This document shows positions 32,735 through 40,515 of a DNA stretch of 64,000 nucleotides, one piece after another. The DNA is taken from the NCBI RefSeq assembly GCF_018613235.1, contig NZ_JAGGQP010000027.1, positions 123,463-187,462 of the forward strand, given 5' to 3'. Made by a program: the position numbers and the translations under genes. Below the pieces are notes generated by a model, which saw only the letters and a program-made list of their open reading frames with translations, did not search any database and had not been told where the DNA came from. The stretch's first letter is position 1, and every line of letters starts with the position of its first letter. This DNA is from Bacillus sp. ISL-41 (lineage in GTDB: Bacteria; Bacillota; Bacilli; Bacillales; Cytobacillaceae).

Positions 32735-33303
32735 TCTAAATCCTCCGTTTTCTTTTTCTTCTTAGTCCAATAATAGTAGCAGACACCTGCAACGATCGCA
32801 AAAACAGCCATTGAAAGCTGGTACTCCGTTTTCCAGCCCAGCAGGGTATTGACTGAATACGCTTCGATGAAGAGGGCTGGGATTTTCCCAATCGTACTCG
32901 ATATCATGAAACTCGGTGCTCCCATTTTGCTGTAAGAAGCTGCAAGCGTCACCAAACCCGAGGGAGCGAATGGGAAAAGCCTTAATAAAATCACAAGGAC
33001 AAACGCCTCTGCGCCTGCAGTGTTCTTAAGTCGTTCCAATCCCTTTACCGATTTGCGGCTAGAGATATTTTGCGCCAGTTTTTTTACCCCTTTTCGGTAC
33101 AGAAAAAAGCTGATGATCGCCCCTGCGGCCTCTCCGATGATTGACAGAACAAGCCCGCCGGCAAAACCAAAATAAATGATATTAGCAGCGGTTATAAACG
33201 CACTGGGAATGACCCCCAGAACTGAAATAGCAATACTGACCGCAAGGCTGATGAAAATTGCAATCCAGACTGGCTGGCCTGATAAGGTTTCTAATAATGG
33301 CAT
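32731..33303 (-). CDS. TVP38/TMEM64-family membrane protein
   Basis: A 190-residue membrane protein with about five helices and the SNARE-associated/DedA-like core (FAGGLVLSIIGEAAGAIISFFLYRKG, then LRLFPFAPSGLVTLAASYSKM). The family includes E. coli YdjX/YdjZ and Bacillus YhjE types and is proposed to act in lipid scrambling or small-molecule transport. The basic tail TKKKKKTEDLE is cytosolic. It is first of a two-gene operon with the propeller lipoprotein. Confidence 0.82.
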   Translation of the reverse strand: MPLLETLSGQPVWIAIFISLAVSIAISVLGVIPSAFITAANIIYFGFAGGLVLSIIGEAAGAIISFFLYRKGVKKLAQNISSRKSVKGLERLKNTAGAEAFVLVILLRLFPFAPSGLVTLAASYSKMGAPSFMISSTIGKIPALFIEAYSVNTLLGWKTEYQLSMAVFAIVAGVCYYYWTKKKKKTEDLE

Positions 33304-33409
33304 TTGTAAGCCTCCGCTAAAGAATCCATTAATTTGTCACTGCTTCTGCTAAGTTTTTGCAAACTGTCCCGTTAAAATAACTCTATAAACGAAAGGAGCT
33401 GGCTAAGGC

Positions 33410-33667
33410 ATGAAAAAACTGACGTTAAGCATTTTAGGCGCAGCATTGATACTCGGAGCAAGTACTGCTGCCTTCGCAGAAGAAGGATCAGACGGTAAAG
33501 GTACTTTTAATTTTGGCCAAATGAAGCCGTTAATCGAAAAGATGCACCCAGACCTGTCCGATGAAGAAGTCAAGCAAATGTACAATGATTGCCACCGAAC
33601 AAACGGTGCCATGCCGAGCAAAAACTTTAATATGATGGATGGCAGCGATATGGATATCATCGATTAA
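33410..33667 (+). CDS. Small secreted protein of unknown function
   Basis: An 85-residue precursor with a Sec signal peptide (about residues 1-23, cleavage after AAFA). The mature part is about 60 residues, acidic, with one cysteine (MYNDCHRTNGAMPSKNF) and an Asp-rich end (DGSDMDIID). Similar short Bacillus proteins contain the LSDEEVKQMYNDCH-type helix, but no function is established. The ATG at 33410 follows AAAGGAG. It is a single-gene unit with a strong terminator. Confidence 0.7.
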   Translation: MKKLTLSILGAALILGASTAAFAEEGSDGKGTFNFGQMKPLIEKMHPDLSDEEVKQMYNDCHRTNGAMPSKNFNMMDGSDMDIID

Positions 33668-33689
33668 AGTGGGACTTCCTCTGTCACTT

Positions 33690-33725
33690 AAAAAGGTTCT
33701 GGAAAAAAGTCCAGAGCCTTTTTAT
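33690..33725 (+). terminator. Terminator after the small secreted protein gene
   Basis: AAAAGGTTCTGGA and TCCAGAGCCTTTT form a 13-bp stem with a T5 run. Confidence 0.88.
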
Positions 33726-33839
33726 ATGTACTCGATCTATTTTAGCTTAAGATTTTGCAGAAAACATGTAAGAAAGCAATTTTAGCACCATTAAAAAACA
33801 ACCTGACCAAAACGGTCCAGGCTGTCTCAAAAAAGTTTC

Positions 33840-34175
33840 TTAAACTATTACTTCATTCTGATCATGCTGGGACGGCAAGTCGGCTACCATTGTTCCCTCT
33901 TGTGCATGCTGTGACGGCAACTCGGCTATGGTTGGTCCACTTTGCGAGTGCTGTGACGGCAGGAGCGCTATGGTTGTTCCGCTCTGCGAGTGCTGGGACG
34001 GCAAGTCCGCTATGGTTGTTCCGCTCTGCGAGTGCTGCGATGGCAGATCGGCTATGGTAGTGCCGTTTTGCGAATGCTGGGATGGCAAATCTGCCAGGTT
34101 CTTTTCAGCAGAATTCAAACAGAACATACCAGCAGCAAAAGCTGCAATAAGGGGAAAGATTATTTTTTTCTTCAT
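33840..34175 (-). CDS. Six-copy PapR-like pheromone precursor
   Basis: A 111-residue protein. A signal peptide (MKKKIIFPLIAAFAAGMFCL) is followed almost at once by six 14-residue tandem repeats at residues 26-39, 40-53, 54-67, 68-81, 82-95 and 96-109, with cores ADLPSQH, ADLPSQH, ADLPSQH, ALLPSQH, AELPSQH and ADLPSQH. PapR, the PlcR pheromone precursor, ends in ADLPFEF-type heptapeptides. Here the same ADLP core is present six times. The gene follows its presumed receptor gene by 41 bp, as papR follows plcR. Expected path: export, cleavage to short peptides, re-import, receptor binding. The exact mature peptide is inferred. Confidence 0.75.
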   Translation of the reverse strand: MKKKIIFPLIAAFAAGMFCLNSAEKNLADLPSQHSQNGTTIADLPSQHSQSGTTIADLPSQHSQSGTTIALLPSQHSQSGPTIAELPSQHAQEGTMVADLPSQHDQNEVIV

Positions 34176-34216
34176 TTTAAACCTCCTCTGCCTGGGTCCA
34201 TTGTCCATATAAACAA

Positions 34217-35104
34217 TCAGCAATATTTCAGTAATTTTCCCATTTCATCCATAACTAAGCTGGCAAACTTCTCATTCTTCTGAAGCTTGAAAATCATGAT
34301 TGCCTTTTCCAGATATTCCTTACCTTTGTTTTCTTTACCCAATTTTATAAAATTCATGCCTGTTTGGTAACAAAGTTCTCCAAATAAATACATATTTTCT
34401 TCATATATACAGTTGTCGATTCCTTTGCTGCAATAGATGAGCGATTCTTCATATCTCTCAAGCTTTGACAGTGCCTGAGCAAGACCATAAAGGATCCTTA
34501 ACCAGATCCTTGAATCCTGGACTTGAGGCAGCCCTGTCAGCTCGTTCAGGGCATTCTGAAAAATCCCGACAGCTTTGTCCAGGTTTCCGCTATCTTTTTC
34601 GATGATGGCCATACTTGTTAAAATCTCAATTTCACGCTCTGACATTCCAGCCTGTTCCTGATGGGTCATTTCCAAAGCCTGGCCCAGCAAGTCAATGGAT
34701 TTCTGTCGATCTCCTTCTAGGTAATAGCTGCATATGCCCTGGTGCCACACCAAAAATTGATTGAAGGATGTATGTTTGAACAGCGGATTATCCTGCTCCT
34801 TCTGAACTATTTCATGAATAGCGGCGTAATCCCGCTCTCTTTTATACTTTTTAATTAATTCCGTGACAGCGATTGCGTAATTGTATGTATCAGTGGAAGC
34901 AATATCGAAAAAATGGTTAAGCTCTACCTCAAGCTTTGATGCCATTTTGAATAATTGATCGATTGTTGGATATTTCTCTTCTTCTTCAAATTGAATGATA
35001 TCCACTTCAGAACATATACCTTCAGCCAACTGTGCCTCAGTCAATCCTTTAAAAACTCTTGAAGACCTAAGAATTTCTCCGAAGTTATACCCAACCAGGC
35101 TCAT
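34217..35104 (-). CDS. PlcR/NprR-like quorum-sensing regulator (RRNPP family)
   Basis: A 295-residue cytosolic protein. The N-terminal XRE-type HTH spans about residues 8-65 (LRSSRVFKGLTEAQLAEGICSEVDIIQFEEEEKYPTIDQL, broadly like PlcR). Helical TPR repeats occupy about 70-290 (AIHEIVQKEQDNPLF, AIIEKDSGNLDKAVGIFQNAL, YEESLIYCSKGID). The length is close to PlcR (285). Such receptors bind re-imported short peptides in the TPR groove and then activate transcription. The partner is almost certainly the repeat peptide encoded directly downstream. It lies downstream of the germination operon. I saw no palindrome matching the PlcR box in 35105-35170. Confidence 0.82.
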   Translation of the reverse strand: MSLVGYNFGEILRSSRVFKGLTEAQLAEGICSEVDIIQFEEEEKYPTIDQLFKMASKLEVELNHFFDIASTDTYNYAIAVTELIKKYKRERDYAAIHEIVQKEQDNPLFKHTSFNQFLVWHQGICSYYLEGDRQKSIDLLGQALEMTHQEQAGMSEREIEILTSMAIIEKDSGNLDKAVGIFQNALNELTGLPQVQDSRIWLRILYGLAQALSKLERYEESLIYCSKGIDNCIYEENMYLFGELCYQTGMNFIKLGKENKGKEYLEKAIMIFKLQKNEKFASLVMDEMGKLLKYC

Positions 35105-35170
35105 CCCTACACCCCATTTAATAGTATTATTTTTATATTATCACAACGTTATGAAATTTTAAAAATCCGA

Positions 35171-35211
35171 ATAATAAACCAGGATCATGAAATTGATTTT
35201 CCCAATCCTGG
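35171..35211 (-). terminator. Terminator of the germinant-receptor operon
   Basis: CCAGGAT (35179-35185) and ATCCTGG (35205-35211) pair, and on the minus strand TTTATTATT follows. The interval 35105-35170 should therefore hold the promoter of the quorum-sensing regulator. Confidence 0.7.
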
Positions 35212-35217
35212 TTATGT

Positions 35218-35376
35218 TTATTTTATATAAGTAAAGTAAGGGAGTATGAGAATGGTAAGTGTGAGGAAACTGATCACGATTGCTCCAGCCTTGTTCTTTT
35301 TCTTCCAGATTGTCACTGCGAAAGCGAATGTATATACAGATACCAGCAGCACGGCACCCCAAATCAAAACAATCAT
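35218..35376 (-). CDS. Two-helix membrane protein, candidate germinant-receptor D subunit
   Basis: A 52-residue protein with two helices (about residues 2-22 and 31-48) joined by a basic turn, WKKKNKAG. The ATG lies one base after the gerAC-type stop codon, with GAGGG in the gerAC end as ribosome site, so it is translationally coupled to the operon. Small two-helix proteins encoded with GerA-type operons (D subunits) are known in Bacillus to modulate receptor function. Position and topology fit. It is shorter than the usual 70-80 residues. Confidence 0.72.
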   Translation of the reverse strand: MIVLIWGAVLLVSVYTFAFAVTIWKKKNKAGAIVISFLTLTILILPYFTYIK

Positions 35377-35377
35377 T

Positions 35378-36634
35378 TCAATCCCTCAATTCTTGAAGAC
35401 TTGGCAGTTTCGTTTGCCGTCCGAACTCACCGAACCGGATATCGACATTGACATTTATTTCAGCGTCAGGATAGGATTTCATCCAGTCAAATTCCCGAAA
35501 CTCCTTAAGGGTGGCAAAATTCTTTCTTATCGGAATGGATAAATGAAAGGTGTCCCCTTTAAACTCTTCCTGAGTATATTTGATGTATTGCGTTAAATGT
35601 TCTTCCATCGACTTCGTCAGCGATTTCTTGAGTTCAACGATTTTTTCCTCATTTTTAGAGAAATTAACCAAACTTGGGTCACTAAGGATTTCAATATACA
35701 TAGGAACCTTAATATCGATTACAGGCTGCCCTGATTGCTGCTTGAATTGGTAGGTATTCTTCCTTGGTTTGGCCAATCGTGCAGATATTCGATATTGTCC
35801 ATCAAAGGGATCCTGGAATGCTGTAATAAAGTCTTGCAGTTCCCATGTGTTGTCCAGCAGGCTTGAGATCCTCGTCTCCTCCCCAGTAATTTTCCCAATC
35901 ATCATTCCTTCTTTAAAAACAGCAGACCCGGCAAACTGTGCAGCCTTCTCCTTTCCGCCAAAATGAATTTCACCAGCCATAAAATCATCATCGGAAGCGG
36001 CTCCTTCATCACCTTCTTCAGTTTCAGTTGTTGCGTAGATTCCCAGGAATAAATCCGAATCACTTTCCGCTACCTGAAAAAAATCATTCAAGTCTGTGTC
36101 TGGAATCATCCCTGTTTCCTTGCCCCTGCCAATCTTTACTTCAAAGAATTTATGAGGCCTTGCCTCTAGTGTTGGTTTGTTGTTCGTGATGAACTTTTCT
36201 GCTTTTTCTTTTGTGACGATCAGCTCTGCGCTTCTCTTAATTTCCCTGTCTTTTGCAGCAGAGTACATCACCCTTATAAAATCAGGCTTTCTTGCGAGCT
36301 CCTCGGATACAATAATAACACTAAGCAGATCATAGGAAATTTCTTTGGAAATGACAGTGTTGGCAGTATTCCGCGAGCTGATAAAATCATTGGCAACGAA
36401 TGTGACGATTTCCTGCGGCGGCTCATTCGTACCACCGCCCGATTGCTGGGATCCTACCTCTGGATTGGCGATCAAATAGGTCACCTTAATTTTACCTGCC
36501 TTTTCATGCGTGTCCAGGCCCATGCCAATTACATAGGCCTTCTCGTCGAGCTCTGTCTTATCCCAGCAGCCGGCCATGGAAAGGACTATGCATACCAAAA
36601 TCAAGACTTTAACTAGATTCTTGTATTGCCTCAT
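35378..36634 (-). CDS. Spore germination receptor lipoprotein, GerAC/GerBC family
   Basis: A 418-residue lipoprotein. The signal peptide ends in LSMAGC (Cys23), followed by the GerC-family domains (WDKTELDEKAYVIGMGLD near the start, SAELIVTKEKAEKFI, AVFKEGMMIGKITGEET). The C subunit sits on the outer face of the spore inner membrane and is needed for receptor assembly and germinant response. The start at 36634 follows GGGGAG and overlaps the gerAB-type gene by 26 bp. It is the third gene of the operon. Confidence 0.9.
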   Translation of the reverse strand: MRQYKNLVKVLILVCIVLSMAGCWDKTELDEKAYVIGMGLDTHEKAGKIKVTYLIANPEVGSQQSGGGTNEPPQEIVTFVANDFISSRNTANTVISKEISYDLLSVIIVSEELARKPDFIRVMYSAAKDREIKRSAELIVTKEKAEKFITNNKPTLEARPHKFFEVKIGRGKETGMIPDTDLNDFFQVAESDSDLFLGIYATTETEEGDEGAASDDDFMAGEIHFGGKEKAAQFAGSAVFKEGMMIGKITGEETRISSLLDNTWELQDFITAFQDPFDGQYRISARLAKPRKNTYQFKQQSGQPVIDIKVPMYIEILSDPSLVNFSKNEEKIVELKKSLTKSMEEHLTQYIKYTQEEFKGDTFHLSIPIRKNFATLKEFREFDWMKSYPDAEINVNVDIRFGEFGRQTKLPSLQELRD

Positions 36635-37718
36635 TTTTAAAATCTCCCCGTATCTTGGCAATCAGCCACATAAGCGGCGGCAGGCATAAAAATGCCGGGC
36701 TAAGCAGCATCAACAGTTTTTGCCTCATGATATAAAGATAAATTGATGGACTGTCAGGCGCCAAACCAAGCAGTAAAATGATGATCGTAATTAATGGAAT
36801 CAAATATTCGAATTCTTCGATTTTCAGGATTCCACCGAGTAGGCTCGCACTCAGATATAAGTAAAATGAAAATCTTATAAATGTAGCCACAAGCCAAAAC
36901 GGGAAAAATAATGTTTCCACGTTTGGCAGGAAGCCAATCTCGATATACCGAATTGTTTCATGAAAAGGGTAATTGAGCATCTCTGCAGTTGTGTAATCAA
37001 AAAGCATCACATATGAGATCAGCGCCAGGCTAATTTCAAATGTCACAATGAAGAGGCCTATTGTGGTACCCTTCTTGAAATCCTTGAAAGACACTACCAG
37101 CGGAGCGATTAAACCTATAAAAAGAAAATCGGAAAATATGGATACATTCTTAATTGAGGACTTCACAATTTCCATTTTCCCTTCACCCCATATTGGAAAA
37201 ATGAAATCAAAATGGCCTGAATTAAAACTGACTAGAAATGCAACGAACAGAGTGATCTTTAAATATGGAATCAACACCCAGGCCACAGAGCCGATCTGCT
37301 CAATTCCCCTCTTCGCCCCGTAAGCACAGACGAGCATAAGCACCATATAAATGATACTTGTCGGCGTCTTGGTAAAATACATCGTCCCGATAATATCAAC
37401 ATATGTTCCGGTGTCAACTGTCACTGAAGCCACACCTACCAGCAGAAGAGCAATGGATAGGATATTGCCGAAAAAACGCCCGAACAGGTGGATGATCACC
37501 TCATGCAAATTTTTGTCTGGATGGGCTGAAAAAACTTTAATCAGCAAGATGATCGGAATGATGGCCATTGCACCCATAAGCAATACCGCAATCCATCCAG
37601 CATTCCTCGCATTCTCAAAAATAATTGAAGGTGTGTCGTCACTGAGCTTGGTGCCAACTGTCAAGGCTATGATGGCTATATATTCTTTTATCCCGATCTT
37701 CCCCTTGTTTTGTTTCAT
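36609..37718 (-). CDS. Spore germination receptor permease, GerAB family
   Basis: A 369-residue membrane protein with about ten helices, of the endospore germination permease family related to amino-acid/polyamine transporters. Motifs such as KLSDDTPSIIFENARNAGWIA near the N-terminus and YGAKRGIEQIG in the middle are typical. The B subunit is thought to bind the germinant (amino acid or sugar). The ATG at 37718 is 3 bp after the gerAA-type stop. The germinant cannot be predicted here. Confidence 0.9.
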   Translation of the reverse strand: MKQNKGKIGIKEYIAIIALTVGTKLSDDTPSIIFENARNAGWIAVLLMGAMAIIPIILLIKVFSAHPDKNLHEVIIHLFGRFFGNILSIALLLVGVASVTVDTGTYVDIIGTMYFTKTPTSIIYMVLMLVCAYGAKRGIEQIGSVAWVLIPYLKITLFVAFLVSFNSGHFDFIFPIWGEGKMEIVKSSIKNVSIFSDFLFIGLIAPLVVSFKDFKKGTTIGLFIVTFEISLALISYVMLFDYTTAEMLNYPFHETIRYIEIGFLPNVETLFFPFWLVATFIRFSFYLYLSASLLGGILKIEEFEYLIPLITIIILLLGLAPDSPSIYLYIMRQKLLMLLSPAFLCLPPLMWLIAKIRGDFKNEAIQESS

Positions 37719-37721
37719 TAC

Positions 37722-39266
37722 TTATGCCCCATCACTCTTTTTTTGTGAATCGGATGTTTTCAGAAAACCTGGCCGCAATTTTTCATTTTTCACAAGCCTG
37801 CGAAAAATAGTATCTTTGGAAGATTTATAACTTGGAGACAGCGGCGCTAAATATGGAACACCAAATGATTTAAGTGATACCAAGTAAAAAATTCCGGCTG
37901 CAAAAAAAGCTGTCATCCCGTAAATGCCGATCATTGCTGCACATAGAATAAAAGCAAAACGGATGAGCCGGACAGCAAAGTTCAGGCTTAAATCACTTAC
38001 GGCAAAGGAGCTTAGTCCGCCAAGGGCAACCACAATGATCACGATTGGACTGATGATATTCGCCTCAACAGCGGCCTGTCCAAGAATCAACGCCCCTACA
38101 ATTCCTATCGTGGGCCCGATTGGACTGGGCACACGAAGACCTGCTTCACGTATCAGCTCGAAAGCTGTCTCCATGATTAAAATTTCGATCACGGCCGGAA
38201 ATGGGACTCTTTCACGTGAAGATGCAATCGCCAGCAACAAATCTGGCGGAATCATTTCAGCATGGAAGGTTGTAATCGCAATATAGATGGCCGAAGTGAA
38301 AATGGTAATAAATAAAGCCACCATTCTTAATGCTCTCGTGAAATTCCCATAATGGATTTTTAAATAATGATCTTCCGGACTATGAAAAAAAGCCCAGAAG
38401 GTCGCTGGCAAAATGAGACTGTCAGGTGAATTATCCATTAATAGAGCAATATAACCATCTTCCAGAAAAGAGGCCGCTCTGTCAGGCCGCTCCGTCGTCA
38501 ATACACTCGGGAAAAGGGAATAGTTTCGTTCCTCAATATATTCTTCAAGCAAAGATAAGTTTTGAATCGCATTGACTTCAAGACTCCCCAGCCGTTCCTT
38601 GATGTTATCCACCAGCTTTTCATTCGCAAGTCCACGAATATAAACGATAAACACATCATTATGGGAGCGTTGAGAAACTTCGATTGATTCAAAAATCAAG
38701 TTCTCATTCTTGATTTTTTTCCTGAGCAGCGAGATATTCGCCACCACTTTTTCATTGAATGCCTCTTTCGGTCCCTTGATTAAGACTTCAGTTTCCGGTT
38801 TCTCGATTGCTCTGCTTTGGAAGTCCGGGCAATCCAGGATATATGCATTTGCTTCTCCATCCAGCAGCAGCAAGGCATTCCCTTTATTCATATCCTTGAC
38901 GGCATCCTTAAATATACCGACTTCATGGACCATTTGGATGGATACAACATCTTTTACCTTTTTATTCGCAGATGTATTTTCTACCAATGGCTTCAGGATG
39001 TTTTCTTCTATACTCTTAACATCTGTAATGGTACTGATGAATACAAGTGCAGCATTTTTATTGAAGCCTTCAAGATACATTTCCCGCAATTTTACATCCT
39101 TATTGTCAGGAATGCTGTACAGCGTCCTGATCACCGACAGATTTTCCTGAAGATTGCTGCTAAACTGCTGTTCCTTAAGGTCCGTCCGTTCGCCCACGAT
39201 TTTTTCTTTCGCGGGAGGTCCCTGGTTTTGCTGTTTCTTGAACAGCCTGAGCATTTCTTTTAACAT
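37722..39266 (-). CDS. Spore germination receptor subunit A, GerAA family
   Basis: A 514-residue protein. The N-terminal cytosolic domain (about residues 25-270) is followed by a membrane part of about five helices containing AITTFHAEMIPPDLLLAIASSRERVPFPAVIEILIMETAFELIREAGLRVPSPIGPTIGIVG in pieces typical of GerAA/SpoVAF. A subunits assemble into the receptor ion channel. The ATG at 39266 follows CAGGGAG; the frame upstream to 39431 lacks a ribosome site. It is first of the four-gene germination operon and is expected to be forespore-specific, though I could not assign a sigma-G promoter. Confidence 0.9.
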   Translation of the reverse strand: MLKEMLRLFKKQQNQGPPAKEKIVGERTDLKEQQFSSNLQENLSVIRTLYSIPDNKDVKLREMYLEGFNKNAALVFISTITDVKSIEENILKPLVENTSANKKVKDVVSIQMVHEVGIFKDAVKDMNKGNALLLLDGEANAYILDCPDFQSRAIEKPETEVLIKGPKEAFNEKVVANISLLRKKIKNENLIFESIEVSQRSHNDVFIVYIRGLANEKLVDNIKERLGSLEVNAIQNLSLLEEYIEERNYSLFPSVLTTERPDRAASFLEDGYIALLMDNSPDSLILPATFWAFFHSPEDHYLKIHYGNFTRALRMVALFITIFTSAIYIAITTFHAEMIPPDLLLAIASSRERVPFPAVIEILIMETAFELIREAGLRVPSPIGPTIGIVGALILGQAAVEANIISPIVIIVVALGGLSSFAVSDLSLNFAVRLIRFAFILCAAMIGIYGMTAFFAAGIFYLVSLKSFGVPYLAPLSPSYKSSKDTIFRRLVKNEKLRPGFLKTSDSQKKSDGA

Positions 39267-39353
39267 ATTGAATCTTCTCCCTGCCAGTACCGGGTTATAT
39301 TTCCTATTCTTAACCTTTACTAACCTGCTTTGTTTTATGAGCTGTGGCCATAT

Positions 39354-39379
39354 AAAAAACTCAGGAAATTTCCTGAGTT
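39354..39379 (-). terminator. Terminator of the DedA gene
   Basis: AACTCAGGAAATTTCCTGAGTT is an uninterrupted palindrome whose centre forms the loop; on the minus strand T6 follows. Confidence 0.8.
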
Positions 39380-39381
39380 GG

Positions 39382-39987
39382 TTAAAGGTTCTTTTGTTTT
39401 CGTGCTGCCAGTATGTATACTGCACCTCCACCTAGCGCAATGATGCTAACAGGGATGATGAATGGCTTGGCAATATCCTTAATTCCTGACCAATTTTCAC
39501 CGAGGACGATTCCTAGATAAAGGAAAAATACTGTCCATGGAATCATTGCGGCAATCGTATAGAGCGTGAACTTGATGGCTGACATGCCTGCAATCCCTGC
39601 AGGTATTGAAATCGCATGCCTGACTACCGGGATGAACCTGGCCGAGAAAATGACACCTGATCCATATTGGTTGAACCATTTTTCCGATATTTCCAGGTGA
39701 TGCTTATTGATCAATAAGTACTTCCCGTATTTCTCCAGCATTGGGCGGCCGCCAAAATATCCAAGCCAGTACAGGAACAGCTGCGCGATAGTTCCGCCGA
39801 TGATTCCTGCAACCACTGCCCCTGTAAAACCAATGGTCCCTTCAGAAATCATATATCCCCCATACCCGAGGACGATCTCACTCGGAATGACCTCAAGCAT
39901 CAAACCGAGAGCAATTCCAAAATACCCAAGGCTCGACAGCCAGTCCAGAGCATTCATCATGACATCATGCATTTCACCAACTCCCAT
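39382..39987 (-). CDS. DedA-family membrane protein
   Basis: A 201-residue DedA protein with about five helices and the family motifs EVIPSEIVLGYGGYMIS and FSARFIPVVRHAISIPAGIAGM (the conserved arginines of DedA flippases). DedA proteins support membrane homeostasis, and some recycle undecaprenyl phosphate or phosphatidylethanolamine. Two starts are possible: ATG at 39987 after AGAGAGG, or ATG at 39972 after GGGAG. It is transcribed alone and ends with its own terminator. Confidence 0.85.
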   Translation of the reverse strand: MGVGEMHDVMMNALDWLSSLGYFGIALGLMLEVIPSEIVLGYGGYMISEGTIGFTGAVVAGIIGGTIAQLFLYWLGYFGGRPMLEKYGKYLLINKHHLEISEKWFNQYGSGVIFSARFIPVVRHAISIPAGIAGMSAIKFTLYTIAAMIPWTVFFLYLGIVLGENWSGIKDIAKPFIIPVSIIALGGGAVYILAARKQKNL

Positions 39988-40051
39988 TCTGTTCCTCTCT
40001 TTTAAAAATATATTGAACGATGTACAAGTTTATCTCTATTTTTCTAAGAAC

Positions 40052-40083
40052 ATGAAAAAGAACCTGCCATTAAGACAGGTTCT
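40052..40083 (-). terminator. Terminator of the small membrane-protein gene
   Basis: AGAACCTG and CAGGTTCT pair, and on the minus strand TTTTTCATG follows. Confidence 0.75.
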
Positions 40084-40096
40084 GTTAGCAGGAACG

Positions 40097-40303
40097 TCAG
40101 CCGCGCCAGCCGCCTCTGAACAGTACCCGCAAGCCGATAAAAATAATGACAAAAGCGAAAAGCACGATAACAATTACACCAATAATTCCAAAGATGCCTA
40201 GCCCCGCAAGAGTCAACAGCAACGGCCCGAATTTAATCAAAGCCCATCCAGCAAGCATACAGGCGAGAAATAGCAGTACATTCGATCCCCAGTTGAATGA
40301 CAT
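40097..40303 (-). CDS. Small two-helix membrane protein
   Basis: A 68-residue protein starting MSFNWGSN, with two long hydrophobic helices (about residues 9-28 and 30-56) and the tail RVLFRGGWRG. The ATG at 40303 follows AGGAGGG. Similar short proteins are common in Bacillus and uncharacterised. It is a single-gene unit divergent from the potassium channel gene. Confidence 0.65.
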   Translation of the reverse strand: MSFNWGSNVLLFLACMLAGWALIKFGPLLLTLAGLGIFGIIGVIVIVLFAFVIIFIGLRVLFRGGWRG

Positions 40304-40515
40304 ATCATCATCCCTCCTTTCACTATCCAGCATATGTATGGCAGGAATTTTGGTACGGGCTGATGAACTATTCCTGAATTTTTTGTGTAAAAAAGAACCT
40401 GCTCGACGAAAATAGAATTACATAAATCTGGCTAAACCTGTTTTTGAATAGAAGAACAAGGGAAAAGTAATTATTGTTTTCATATATAAAGAAAGGAAAA
40501 AAGAGGGGGACTATA

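Noticed and set aside
33755..34283. Plus-strand repeat-rich reading frames of 94-101 codons
   Set aside because: They are mirror images of the 42-bp repeats in the pheromone precursor gene; the minus frame has a signal peptide and a ribosome site.
35105..35170. PlcR box before the quorum-sensing regulator
   Set aside because: No TATG...CATA palindrome with the right spacing was found by eye, so the binding site is not called.
35246..35542. 98-codon plus-strand reading frame
   Set aside because: It overlaps the end of the gerAC-type gene and the coupled 52-residue minus-strand gene, which have better start signals.
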